The translations under genes and the position numbers were made by a program. A stretch of 64,000 bases of DNA from Halopiger goleimassiliensis (lineage in GTDB: Archaea; Halobacteriota; Halobacteria; Halobacteriales; Natrialbaceae). The first letter of the stretch is position 1. The number at the start of each line of letters is the position of its first letter. Below the pieces are notes generated by a model. It did not search any database, was not told where the DNA came from, and saw nothing but the letters and a program-made list of their open reading frames with translations. Positions 44,371 to 52,650 of the stretch are shown in pieces. The stretch lies in assembly GCF_000455345.1 (NCBI RefSeq), contig NZ_HG315690.1:1811360-1875359 (forward strand). Direction: 5' to 3'.

Positions 44371-44847
44371 TCACTCGGTGACGGCGGCCGGTTCCGCGTC
44401 GGCGTGCTGGCGCAGGACCGTGGGATCGATCGGGAACACGGCCTCCGGCGTGCCGGCGGCAGCCCAGACGGTGTCGAACGCGAGCAGCGCCTCGTCGAGG
44501 ACGACTGGCACGGCCCTGTCGTGACAGAACGGCGGGACGCCGCCGATCGACCAGCCGAGTTCCTCCCGGATGCGGTCGGGATCGGCCATCGACACCGCGC
44601 TCTCGGGGGCGTCGAAGGCGTCCCCGAGCGCGCCCTCGTCGACGCGGTTCGCGCCGCTGGTCACGGAGACCACCAGCGAGCCGTCGACGTCGAACGCCAG
44701 CGAACTGGCGATCTGAGCGACGTCACAGCCGACGGCAGCCGCGGCGTCCTCGGCGGTCTTCGTTCCCTCGGGAAACTCCTCGACGTCCGGGTCGAACCCG
44801 TACTCCTCGCGTGCTCGCTCGCGAAACGTCTCGGCGCGTGGATGCAT
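44371..44847 (-). CDS. YbaK/ProX-like aminoacyl-tRNA deacylase
   Basis: The 158-residue protein shows the YbaK fold: EFPEGTKTAEDAAAAVGCDVAQIASSLAFDVDG, GANRVDEGAL, and IGGVPPFCH, which matches the IGGVxPxG-type conserved motif. Members remove mischarged amino acids from tRNA (Cys-tRNAPro and others). It is transcribed alone. Confidence 0.87.
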   Translation of the reverse strand: MHPRAETFRERAREEYGFDPDVEEFPEGTKTAEDAAAAVGCDVAQIASSLAFDVDGSLVVSVTSGANRVDEGALGDAFDAPESAVSMADPDRIREELGWSIGGVPPFCHDRAVPVVLDEALLAFDTVWAAAGTPEAVFPIDPTVLRQHADAEPAAVTE

Positions 44848-44881
44848 CGCTCCCCCGTTGCCCGTCCGCCCTGAAAAACGT

Positions 44882-45304
44882 TCACTCGAGCGAGACGGTC
44901 ACCCGAACGCCGTCGCGACGTCGGTACGCCGCGGTTGCCGCCGATCCCGAGTCCCTGACGACCTCGAAGGCGTCGAAGCGGACGACGAGCCGTCCCGGAT
45001 CGATCGTCGCCCGGAGCAGCGGGCCGCGACTCGTCACGACGACGTACGGCGGCCCAGCGACCGGATTCGCTTCGAGTTCGTGTCCCGTCGCGTCGACCAC
45101 GTCAGCGAGCACCGATGGCATCGTCTCGAGGACGCCACGACGCTCGAGCGTCTCAGCCAGCGCGTCGGCGATCGCTCCGCCGTCGGTCGGACGGGATCCG
45201 GTCCAGTCGGCGGCGACCGCGTCCGCACAGTCGTCGATCGTGGCGACGAGATCCGCGTGGTCCGTCTGCACTCGTCGTCTGGCCGCGCGTACGGGATGCG
45301 ACAC
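44882..45304 (-). CDS. Conserved haloarchaeal hypothetical protein (DUF7988-like)
   Basis: The 140-residue protein MSHPVRAARRRVQTDHADLVATI has a helical first half and a beta-rich second half (PYVVVTSRGPLLRATIDPGRLVVRFDAFEVVR). No catalytic motif is visible. It lies 34 bp upstream of the YbaK gene in the same direction, so could be co-transcribed with it. Family name from memory. Confidence 0.7.
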   Translation of the reverse strand: MSHPVRAARRRVQTDHADLVATIDDCADAVAADWTGSRPTDGGAIADALAETLERRGVLETMPSVLADVVDATGHELEANPVAGPPYVVVTSRGPLLRATIDPGRLVVRFDAFEVVRDSGSAATAAYRRRDGVRVTVSLE

Positions 45305-45353
45305 GGGCGTCCAGAGGAGCGCGCTCCACTACAACCTCACGGCTCGCTCGACG

Positions 45354-46511
45354 TCACTCCCGCTCGATCGCGCCGATCCGGAGTTGCTGGACGTGCGCGA
45401 GCAGTCCCCTGGCTCTCCGCCGCCAGTCCGACGGCTCGCGGCGCTCGAGTTCGCGTCGGAGTCGTTCGTTCTCCGTCTCGAGGTCCCGCGCCCGCGCCTC
45501 GAGGTCGTCGACCCGGTCCTCGAGCCGGTAGCGGCGGCGTCGCTGCGCCCGCAGGTCGTTTCGCAGCAGGTCGCGTTCGCGCTCGAGTCGCTCCACCTGC
45601 GCGCCGAGGTGGTCGCGTTCGCGCTGTCCGTCGTCGACGAACGGCTCGCGGTCGCTCTCGGGGATCGAATCGTGGGTCGTGGGCTCCGTATCGGTGTCTT
45701 CCGCTCGTTGCTCTTCGTCGGCCGTGTCGAGGTAGCCGATACCGACGGCGTTGACGACCCCGCCCACGAGCAGGATGAGCCCGCCGAAGTAGAGCCACGT
45801 CAGCAGCAGGATGATGCCGCCGACCGCCCCCGCGGACTCGGAGTCGGCCGCGAAGCCGACGTAGACCCGGAACAGCGACTGCAGGGCCATCCAGCCGAGG
45901 GCCGCGAAGAGGACGCCGGGAAGGACCTGCCGAGGAGCGACGTCGACGTCCGGGAAGTAGTAGTACATCGGGAAGAACGCCGCCGTGAGCACGACCACGA
46001 GCAACAGCGACTGGAGCGTTCCCTTGAGCGGAAATTCGGGGAGGAAGGCGAACAGGATGCCGGCCGCGGCCGCTGCGAACAGCGCGCCGCCGAGCGCCCC
46101 GAAGACGATCAGCGCGTCGACCAGCCCGTCGACGAACGATCCCTCGTCGCTCGGACCGAATATCTCGGAGAACGCCGTATCCAGTCCCCGAAAGATCTTC
46201 AGCGACCCCCAGATCAGGACCACGACCCCGACCAGCGTGGACCCGGCCGTCGCCGGCGAGTCCTCGATCGACTCTTCCACCAGCAACTGGCCGCTCTCCG
46301 GGAGGAACCCCTCCGTGGTCTCGGTCACCTGCGCGGCGAACCCCTCGTCGCCGACGACCGTCACCAGGAAGAAGACCAGCACGAGCAGCGGCAACAGCGA
46401 GATGAACGCCTGGTAGGCGATCCCCGCCGCCATGAAGGGAACGTTCTTCTCCTGGATGCCGTCGACGACGGCCTTTCCGAACGCCAGTCCACCGCGGAGG
46501 TCCGGAGACAT
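45354..46511 (-). CDS. YihY/UPF0761-type membrane protein with C-terminal coiled coil
   Basis: The 385-residue protein has six hydrophobic segments with NVPFMAAGIAYQAFISLLPLLV and AVGGIILLLTWLYFGGLILLVGGVVNA, the signature of the YihY (formerly 'RNase BN') family. A C-terminal ~120 residues is acidic then Arg/Glu-rich and heptad-like (LERERDLLRNDL..., LETENERLRREL), predicting a coiled coil not found in bacterial members. ATG 46511 is chosen (MSPDLRGG). Function unknown. Confidence 0.85.
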   Translation of the reverse strand: MSPDLRGGLAFGKAVVDGIQEKNVPFMAAGIAYQAFISLLPLLVLVFFLVTVVGDEGFAAQVTETTEGFLPESGQLLVEESIEDSPATAGSTLVGVVVLIWGSLKIFRGLDTAFSEIFGPSDEGSFVDGLVDALIVFGALGGALFAAAAAGILFAFLPEFPLKGTLQSLLLVVVLTAAFFPMYYYFPDVDVAPRQVLPGVLFAALGWMALQSLFRVYVGFAADSESAGAVGGIILLLTWLYFGGLILLVGGVVNAVGIGYLDTADEEQRAEDTDTEPTTHDSIPESDREPFVDDGQRERDHLGAQVERLERERDLLRNDLRAQRRRRYRLEDRVDDLEARARDLETENERLRRELERREPSDWRRRARGLLAHVQQLRIGAIERE

Positions 46512-46601
46512 ACGCCAAGGCGCGGACCGGATCGGCAAAGGAAGTCGGCTTGCAACGCCCGCCCGCTCGTCGAGCGCCACGCACGGAAACCAACAGCCAA
46601 C

Positions 46602-47600
46602 TCAGTCGTCCTCGAGCAGCGACGCGACCTCCTCGCGGGAGGGCAACGCGGCCATCGCTCCGGTTTCGGTCGTCGCCGTCGCCGCGACCGCGTTCGCGAA
46701 CGCCAGCGTCGAGTCGATCGACCGACCCTCCCGCAGTGCGCTGATCGACCCCGCGACGAACGCGTCACCTGCACCCGTCGTATCCACGGCGTCGACCGCA
46801 AATCCCGAGTGTTCGGCGAGGGCTACGTCCGCACCCCCGTCGTGCCACGGCGCTCGAGCGGCGGTCGCAACCACGGCCCCCTCGTCGCCGCGCGTGACGA
46901 GCGCCGTGTGGGGCCCGCTCTCGTCCGCGGCGTCGGCGAGTACCGATCGGGCGACGTCCCGCGGCGTCTCGCCCGCGAATCCGAGCGCCTCGAGTTCCGC
47001 GACCGTCGCCTTGCAGACGTCGACGTGTGCGAGCGCGTCGCGACAGATCCGCGCGAAAGTCTCGTCGTCCGGCCACAACTCGGCTCTGGCGTTCGGGTCG
47101 AACGACACCGTACAGCCAGCCGCCGTCGCCCGCTCGAGCAGGTCCAGCGTCGCCTCCCGCGAGCGGCCGGTCGCGAGCGTCACGCCCCCCGCGTGGACCC
47201 ACTCGAGAGCTTCGAGCGTCTCGTCGTCGATCCGACCGGGCTCGAGACGCGTGTCGGCGGTCCCGTCGCGGTAGAACGTGAACGCGCGGTCGCCCGCCGC
47301 GTCGTGGGTGACGAACGCGAGCGTCGTCTTCGCCGCCGGATCGCGCTCCACGAAGGCGTCGGGAATCCCGTAGTCGGCGAGCACGCCCTCGAGGTAGCGC
47401 CCGAAGGGATCGTCGCCGACGCGGGTCCAGAACAGCGGCGGCGCGCCGAGCGTCGCGAGTCCGACGGCGACGTTCGCCGGCGCGCCGCCCGCTCGTCGTT
47501 CGAAGCCCGCGACGTCCTCGAGTGGTCCCGGTCGTTCGGGGATGAAGTCGATCAGCGTCTCGCCCGCGACGAGGACGTCCCGTGACGGATCGCGGTCCAT
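46602..47600 (-). CDS. PfkB-family carbohydrate kinase
   Basis: PfkB enzymes phosphorylate sugars such as fructose or 2-keto-3-deoxygluconate. The 332-residue protein carries the N-terminal signature (RRAGGAPANVAVGLATLG) and the C-terminal DTTGAGDAFVAGSI with catalytic Asp. Length and motifs fit fructokinase or KDG kinase; substrate cannot be set. ATG 47600 precedes MDRDPSRDVLVAGETLIDF. Confidence 0.9.
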   Translation of the reverse strand: MDRDPSRDVLVAGETLIDFIPERPGPLEDVAGFERRAGGAPANVAVGLATLGAPPLFWTRVGDDPFGRYLEGVLADYGIPDAFVERDPAAKTTLAFVTHDAAGDRAFTFYRDGTADTRLEPGRIDDETLEALEWVHAGGVTLATGRSREATLDLLERATAAGCTVSFDPNARAELWPDDETFARICRDALAHVDVCKATVAELEALGFAGETPRDVARSVLADAADESGPHTALVTRGDEGAVVATAARAPWHDGGADVALAEHSGFAVDAVDTTGAGDAFVAGSISALREGRSIDSTLAFANAVAATATTETGAMAALPSREEVASLLEDD

Positions 47601-47719
47601 ACGACGCTGTACGGTACCGACCCGTGTAGCAGGTTCGGTACCGATCGACGAACGCGATTTTCTCCCCCTGGACCGGTTCGAAAAGATATATCGCGTTGCC
47701 GAACCGACGACCGAGGGAG

Positions 47720-48844
47720 ATGGATACACCCTCCAGACGCCGGTTGCTCGCGACTGCCGGCCTCGGCCTCGGGGTCGGTGTGGCCGGCTGTCTATCGAAC
47801 GGCCAGACGACGAAGGAACCACCTGGCACCGAGGATGTGGCCCCGCTCGAACGGTGGGTGCCGGCGACGGAGGACGAGGCGTTCTACGTCCAGTATACGG
47901 ATCTCGAGGCCGTCCGCGCCCACGAGGACGAACTCGCTTCGAACGCGTTCGAAGCGGTGTCGTCGGTCCCGTTCGAGCCGGCCAAAAGCGCCGTCGAGGA
48001 TGTCGCTGGCGAGTCGACGTCCGCGTATGCGCTCGAGTACCGGTCCGAGCGGCTCGAGTACGCCGTCGTCGGCGGCGCGTTCGATCCGGCCGACGTCGAC
48101 GGTGGCTCCGAACGCGGCGAGTTCGACGATCTCGTGACGACCGAACTCGAGGATTCTCCGTTCGAGGTCGCCGTCTCGACCGACGCGGTCGTCGCCGCCA
48201 ACGCGGACGCTGGCAGCCTCGACGACGTGCTCGCGACGTGTGTCGCCGAGGGTGAGCGACGCGTCGCCTCCGACGACGCCTACGAGACGCTACTCGAGCA
48301 CCTCGCCGGCGAAGCGGTCGTCATCGCCGCAGTGGACGGTACAGAGTCGAGCGTCGTTCGCGGGGCCGGGCAGGCCTGGACGTTCGACGGATCGGAAACG
48401 ACGTTCACGCTGACCGCCGTCACCGACGACGAGGAATCGATCGAGCCGAATCTGCTCGCGGAAGACGTCGAAGACGTCACGGGTGTCGCCGATCCATCCG
48501 TCGAGACGGAGAACGAGGTGACGATGGCCGGGACGACCGTTCCGACGAACGAGTTCGAGTACGTCGACCTGCTCGCAGGAGGGATCCCGAACGATACCGA
48601 ACCGGACCCGATGGCCTCAGTCGACTTCCTGGTCTCGGAAACGTCGGTCCAGATCGCCCTCCTCTCACTCAGCGCCGCGGAAGCCCTCGAGATCCGGGTC
48701 GACGGCGAGACCGTCGAAACGCTGACCGCCGCAGGGCAGTCCGCCGAACTCGAGTTCGAGGAGGGCGACTCCGCGACGATCGTCTTGGCAGCAGTAACCG
48801 AGGAGGCCGAACTGATCGTGATGGAAGAAGACGTCGAGTTCTGA
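47720..48844 (+). CDS. Tat-dependent lipoprotein, unknown function
   Basis: MDTPSRRRLLATAGLGLGVGV gives a twin-arginine-like signal with lipobox VAGC. The 374-residue mature domain is acidic, with no recognised enzymatic motif; late segments such as ALSSLSAAEALEIRV-like strands suggest beta structure. Upstream is the divergent kinase gene; the aldehyde dehydrogenase gene converges 18 bp downstream. Confidence 0.8.
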   Translation: MDTPSRRRLLATAGLGLGVGVAGCLSNGQTTKEPPGTEDVAPLERWVPATEDEAFYVQYTDLEAVRAHEDELASNAFEAVSSVPFEPAKSAVEDVAGESTSAYALEYRSERLEYAVVGGAFDPADVDGGSERGEFDDLVTTELEDSPFEVAVSTDAVVAANADAGSLDDVLATCVAEGERRVASDDAYETLLEHLAGEAVVIAAVDGTESSVVRGAGQAWTFDGSETTFTLTAVTDDEESIEPNLLAEDVEDVTGVADPSVETENEVTMAGTTVPTNEFEYVDLLAGGIPNDTEPDPMASVDFLVSETSVQIALLSLSAAEALEIRVDGETVETLTAAGQSAELEFEEGDSATIVLAAVTEEAELIVMEEDVEF

Positions 48845-48862
48845 TCCGGTTCCAGCGCGGCC

Positions 48863-50332
48863 CTAGAGGATGATGCTCTTCGTGCGCATCATCTCGTGGA
48901 TCGAGGCGTCGAGCCCTTCGCGGCCGATGCCCGAATCCTTGTTGCCGCCGAAGGGGACGTCGCCGAGTCCGTGGCTCGGCGCGCCGTTGATGCGGACCGC
49001 GCCGGCTTCGACGCGCTCGGCGACCCGCATCGCGCGCTTGTAGTCGCTGGTGAAGACGGCGGCGTCGAGCGCCAGGTCCGAGCCGTTGGCGATCTCGAGG
49101 GCCTCTTCCTCGTCCTCGAAGGTCGTCACGGCGGCGACGGGACCGAACTGCTCCTCGTCGATGATGCGGGCGTCGTGGGGGACGTTCGCCAGTAGCGTCG
49201 GCTCGAAGAACTGGTCGGCGAGGTCGTCGGGGACGCCCTCGGGGGCGTACCGCTCGCCGCCGCGAACCAGGGTGGCTCCCTTCTCGACGGCGTCGTCGAC
49301 GAGTTCCTGGACCCACTCGGCCTGGTCTTCGCTGATGAGCGGGCCGACGGTGGTGTCTTCTTCGAAGAGGTCGCCGGGCTGCCAGGCGTCCATCTGCCCC
49401 TCGATCAGCTCCACGACGTCGTCGTGGACCGACTCGTGGGCGAGCACCCGGGAAACGGCCGAACAGCGCTGGCCGGCGTACTTGAACGAACCCTTGGCGC
49501 AGTTGCCCGCGACGTCGGTGAGGTCGGCGTCGTCGAAGACGATCGCCGGCGCGTTGCCGCCCAGTTCCATGTGCAGGTTGACCATCCCGCTCTCGCGGGC
49601 GACGTGTTTACCCGCGCCCGAAGAGCCGGTCATCGCGATGGCGTTGACCCGATCGTCGCCCGCGAGAACGTCACCGATCTCGCTGGCTTCGCCGGGGACG
49701 AAGTTGAACGCGCCGTCCGGGATCCCGTCGACCTCGCTGATGACGTCCGCGAGGATCGCCGCCGAGACCGGGGTCTTGCTCGCGGGTTTCAGCAGGACGC
49801 TGTTGCCGGCGGCGAGTGCAGGGGCAACCTGTAACGCCGTCGTGGCCAGAGGGTAGTTGTACGGCGTGATACACAGTACCGCACCGATCGGCTCGTGTTT
49901 GACGATGGCCTGCCAGCCCTCGTGGCCCTCGGTCGAGCCCTCGCGGAACTCGCCCTTGCTGACGATGTTGCGCGCTTCCTCGGCCGCACGGTCGAACCGC
50001 GTCGCGGCCTGTTCGACCTCGCCCCGGGCCGAGGAGATCGGTTTGCCTGCCTCACGGACGATGACCTCCGCGAGTTCCTCCGCGCGGTCGCGCAGGCCCT
50101 CGGCGATGGTCTCACACCACTCCGCACGCTCGACCACGGAGGTCTCGCGGAGTTCGGGCTTGATCTCGTGGGCCGCCTCGAGTGCCGATCGAGCGTCCTC
50201 GGGATCCGCGGCTGCGACGCGGGCGAACTGGCCGCCGGCGGCCAGATCCGAGACCTCGAGTTCCGCCTCGGGTTGGTGCCACGTGCCGTCGATGAAGATT
50301 CCCTCTCGCCGCTGTGCGACTCTGGTAGCCAT
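48863..50332 (-). CDS. NAD(P)-dependent aldehyde dehydrogenase (possibly GapN-like)
   Basis: This 489-residue enzyme oxidises an aldehyde to an acid. Motifs: ITPYNYPLATTALQVAPALAAG, GSSGAGKHVA, catalytic Glu in LELGGN-type MELGGNAP, and catalytic Cys in YAGQRCSA. The overall character (ITPYNYPL, EQFGPVAAV) is close to non-phosphorylating glyceraldehyde-3-phosphate dehydrogenases and lactaldehyde dehydrogenases. ATG 50332 gives the normal start. Confidence 0.92.
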   Translation of the reverse strand: MATRVAQRREGIFIDGTWHQPEAELEVSDLAAGGQFARVAAADPEDARSALEAAHEIKPELRETSVVERAEWCETIAEGLRDRAEELAEVIVREAGKPISSARGEVEQAATRFDRAAEEARNIVSKGEFREGSTEGHEGWQAIVKHEPIGAVLCITPYNYPLATTALQVAPALAAGNSVLLKPASKTPVSAAILADVISEVDGIPDGAFNFVPGEASEIGDVLAGDDRVNAIAMTGSSGAGKHVARESGMVNLHMELGGNAPAIVFDDADLTDVAGNCAKGSFKYAGQRCSAVSRVLAHESVHDDVVELIEGQMDAWQPGDLFEEDTTVGPLISEDQAEWVQELVDDAVEKGATLVRGGERYAPEGVPDDLADQFFEPTLLANVPHDARIIDEEQFGPVAAVTTFEDEEEALEIANGSDLALDAAVFTSDYKRAMRVAERVEAGAVRINGAPSHGLGDVPFGGNKDSGIGREGLDASIHEMMRTKSIIL

Positions 50333-50445
50333 ACGTGTCCCTTCGCGCCCCACATTGAAAATGTTTACTCAGGTCCGGAAAAATGAACGAGGGGGTAGGG
50401 CCGCGTTCCAGTAACAAAACCGGAGTAGGAATATAGAAACATATC

Positions 50446-50490
50446 TTTCCGAACTGGAAACGAAATTTTCTGTATGAGTAGCATTTAAGT
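50446..50490 (+). promoter_or_regulatory. dpsA promoter region
   Basis: AT-rich DNA precedes dpsA. CATTTAAGT (50482-50490) is a TATA-like box about 30 bp before ATG 50518. Upstream, TTTCC-GAACT-GGAAA (50446-50460) is a short inverted repeat that might bind an iron or redox regulator. Confidence 0.45.
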
Positions 50491-50517
50491 GGTTTGCGAC
50501 CGTACGATAGGGTACAG

Positions 50518-51063
50518 ATGAGCACCCAGAAGACCGTCCGTCAGTCCGCCGACGTCGTCGAGGAGAACGAACTCCGTCTCGAGCAGGAGAAGGCCGAACA
50601 GATCGTCGACGCACTCAACACGGAACTGGCGAACGCGTACGTGCTGTACCACCAGCTCAAGAAGCACCACTGGGTCGTCGAGGGTGCCGAGTTCCTGCCG
50701 CTGCACGAGTTCCTCGAGGAGGCCTACGAACACGTCGAGGAGGGTGCGGACGTCATCGCCGAGCGCGCCCAGGCGCTGGGCGGTGTCCCGGTCTCGGGAC
50801 CGCGCAACCTCGAGGAGCGTGCCACCGTCGAGTTCGAAGGCGAGGACGTCTACGACGTCCGCACGATGTTCGAGAACGACCTCGAGATGTACGGCGACAT
50901 CATCGAGTCGATGCGGGATAGCATCGAACTCGCCGAGAACCTCGGCGACCACGCGACGGCCGAAATCCTCCGTGAGATCCTCGTCGAACTCGAGGAGGAC
51001 GGCCACCACTTCGAACACTACCTCGAGGACGACACGCTGGTACTCGAGGAAGCGACGAAGTAA
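50518..51063 (+). CDS. dpsA: Dps/ferritin-like iron storage protein
   Basis: DpsA stores iron and protects DNA from oxidative damage. The 181-residue protein has the Dps four-helix core with LYHQLKKHHWVVEG and LHEFLEEAYEHVEEGADVIAERAQALGG, containing the His/Asp/Glu ferroxidase ligands. ATG 50518 (MSTQKT) follows an AT-rich promoter. Likely induced by iron or peroxide. Confidence 0.94.
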   Translation: MSTQKTVRQSADVVEENELRLEQEKAEQIVDALNTELANAYVLYHQLKKHHWVVEGAEFLPLHEFLEEAYEHVEEGADVIAERAQALGGVPVSGPRNLEERATVEFEGEDVYDVRTMFENDLEMYGDIIESMRDSIELAENLGDHATAEILREILVELEEDGHHFEHYLEDDTLVLEEATK

Positions 51064-51239
51064 CGCTGCGGACGGCGATCGATCTCGTTTTTCGACGCGA
51101 GCGGATTCGGTTCCCCTGAGGGGACTGGCTCCCGGCGTTCTCGAGCGAACTTCGTGAATCCGGAATCGGGTGCTCGTAGACCCCGATGGTCGGATTCGCG
51201 TTCGGGACTTATTTACGGCGTCGAACACGTTTTCGTGTC

Positions 51240-51458
51240 ATGTCTCGAGACGGTCCGGGATTCCTCGAAGACCTCGTGTTGCTGTGGCTGACCCTCGTCG
51301 TGTGGATCGGCCTTTCCGAGTTCGCGGTCACGACGCTGAACGTCGACGGCGTCGTCGCAACGGTCGTGGCGCTCGGCATCGGGACCGTCGTCGCGTTCGT
51401 CGGATTGTACGGCTACTACCGCCTCTTCCTCGACGAGAAGCCGCTTCAGTCCGCGTGA
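51240..51458 (+). CDS. Small two-helix membrane protein
   Basis: From ATG 51240 the product has 72 residues, MSRDGPGFLEDLVLLWLTLV, with two hydrophobic helices and a short polar end. An upstream start would add 18 Arg-rich residues. No family recognised. It is the last host gene before the displaced chorismate mutase 3' end. Confidence 0.7.
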   Translation: MSRDGPGFLEDLVLLWLTLVVWIGLSEFAVTTLNVDGVVATVVALGIGTVVAFVGLYGYYRLFLDEKPLQSA

Positions 51459-51511
51459 GAAGATGCGGGAGCGAGCAGATGGAGCGAGAGGAGTACGCCG
51501 TGGCGCTTTCG

Positions 51512-51541
51512 TTACCGATTCTCGCGCTGCTCGACCTTGTT
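51512..51541 (-). pseudogene. Displaced 3' end of the chorismate mutase gene
   Basis: Read on the minus strand, 51541-51512 encodes NKVEQRENR followed by TAA, preceded by a CTA Leu codon at 51542-51544. This equals the C-terminus of the intact chorismate mutase ending at 52327. The codons here (CGG, GAG, CGC) match host GC-rich usage, so this is probably the ancestral 3' end separated by an insertion. Confidence 0.85.
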
Positions 51542-51626
51542 TAGGTCTCTAATTCACGTTACGCTGTTTTGTGTACTTTACTGGTTTTTCTCAGCTTTTT
51601 ACCGAGTGAACGGGTTCATACCAGTA

Positions 51627-51658
51627 TTTTTAAGCGTGCATGTAGTACTGTGTACTAC
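51627..51658 (+). promoter_or_regulatory. vapBC promoter with palindromic operator
   Basis: TTTTTAAG (51627-51634) is a TATA box 26-33 bp before the vapB ATG at 51660. Between them is GTAGTAC-TGT-GTACTAC (51642-51658), a perfect 7-bp inverted repeat. This position suits autorepression by the VapBC complex. Confidence 0.7.
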
Positions 51659-51659
51659 G

Positions 51660-51917
51660 ATGGCGACGAAAACGATTTCACTCGATGAAGAAGCTTATGA
51701 GCGGCTGAAAGCCCGAAAAAAAGAGGGGGAAAGCTTCAGTGAAACCGTCAAGCGTCTTGCCGGGGAACGGTCGTGGAACGAGGTCACGGGAATTCTCTCC
51801 GAGGACGAGGCGAGAGACCTCGAGGCCGCGATCGAGGAGGGACGGACGAAGTCCGGTGAGCGGGGTGACCGCCTCACAGCAGAGTTAGACGAAGCCGTAG
51901 ACGAGACATCGGAATGA
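51660..51917 (+). CDS. vapB: VapB-type antitoxin
   Basis: The 85-residue protein MATKTISLDEEAYERLKARKK has the ribbon-helix-helix start typical of archaeal VapB antitoxins (DUF217-like), then an acidic C-terminal part that would wrap and inhibit the toxin. Codon usage is AT-richer than in the neighbours. Its end overlaps vapC by four bases (ATGA). A palindrome lies just before the ATG. Confidence 0.92.
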   Translation: MATKTISLDEEAYERLKARKKEGESFSETVKRLAGERSWNEVTGILSEDEARDLEAAIEEGRTKSGERGDRLTAELDEAVDETSE

Positions 51918-52306
51918 TTCAGGACACATCGTTCATTATTGACCTATTACGTGGCGATGAAGACGCAAAACGTCTCCTCGATATCGTTGAAAAAGAAGCA
52001 CGACCGGAAAAAGTGTCCTCCGTAACGGTTTTGGAGCTCTACGAGGGCGTTGCTCGGTCTCAAACACCGGATACGAAGCGAGAGCGAATTCTCGAGATAT
52101 TAGAAACAAAGCACGTCGTGAGCGCCGACCACACCGTAATGCGAAAAGCCGGAAAGCTCTCTGGTGCGCTGATCAATGACGGCGAACGGATTGAGCGGGA
52201 AGACTGTGTTATCGCTGCGACTGCGCTTCTCAACGACGAACCGGTTGTCACGAGAAACACCAAACACTTCGAACGTATCGGCGGCCTCGAAGTACGGTCT
52301 TACTGA
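51914..52306 (+). CDS. vapC: VapC-type PIN-domain toxin
   Basis: The 130-residue PIN-domain ribonuclease has the acidic catalytic residues expected: Asp4 in MIQDTSFIIDLL, Glu41 in VTVLELYEG, and Asp97 in EREDCVIAATAL, followed by VVTRNTKHFERI. Free VapC toxins usually cleave tRNA or rRNA; the target here is unknown. It is co-translated with vapB. Confidence 0.93.
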   Translation: MIQDTSFIIDLLRGDEDAKRLLDIVEKEARPEKVSSVTVLELYEGVARSQTPDTKRERILEILETKHVVSADHTVMRKAGKLSGALINDGERIEREDCVIAATALLNDEPVVTRNTKHFERIGGLEVRSY

Positions 52307-52326
52307 GGTCGTGATCGCGTGAGGCG

Positions 52327-52650
52327 CTACCTATTTTCACGCTGCTCGACCTTGTTCAGTTCGATCAACAGCCGGAAGATCGCCTTCACGAGGTTCGCGT
52401 CGACGTCGAACTGCTCGGCGTTCTCGCCGGCCCGGTCCATGACCTGCTGTTCCTGCTTCTCGTCCGTCGTCGGCAGGCCCCGTTCCTCCTTGACCTGCGC
52501 GATCGTATCCGCGACGTAGGTTCGCTGGGCGATCAGTTCGACGATCTCGCGGTCGATCGTCTCGATCTCCTCGCGCAGTTCGTCGAGGCTCATCTCCTCC
52601 GGCGTTCTGTTCTCCGGCGTCCCGCCGTCCGTGGCTGTGTCGTCAGTCAT
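52327..52650 (-). CDS. Chorismate mutase (AroQ type), 3' end replaced by element DNA
   Basis: The enzyme turns chorismate into prephenate for Phe and Tyr synthesis. The 107-residue protein has the AroQ pattern: MSLDELREEIETIDREIVELIAQRTYVADTIAQVKEERGLP, with Arg and Lys active-site residues, and FRLLIELNKVEQ at the end. The last codons (AGG, GAA, CGT) are unlike the GC-rich gene body and duplicate the displaced sequence at 51512-51541. Start overlaps shikimate kinase by four bases. Confidence 0.93.
   Translation of the reverse strand: MTDDTATDGGTPENRTPEEMSLDELREEIETIDREIVELIAQRTYVADTIAQVKEERGLPTTDEKQEQQVMDRAGENAEQFDVDANLVKAIFRLLIELNKVEQRENR

Larger units (their letters stand above)
51525..52356. 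mobile_element. Putative vapBC-carrying integrated element with 17-bp core repeats
   Basis: CGCTGCTCGACCTTGTT occurs at 51525-51541 and 52340-52356, offset 815 bp. The DNA between is AT-richer than the surroundings and contains only vapB and vapC. The repeats lie in two copies of the chorismate mutase 3' end, so the element appears to have entered that gene and supplied a replacement end. No integrase or transposase is present, so it may be a remnant or be mobilised in trans. Confidence 0.75.

Noticed and set aside
51186-51239. Upstream extension of the small membrane protein gene
   Set aside because: The extra 18 residues are Arg-rich and do not fit the acidic, membrane-type start at 51240.
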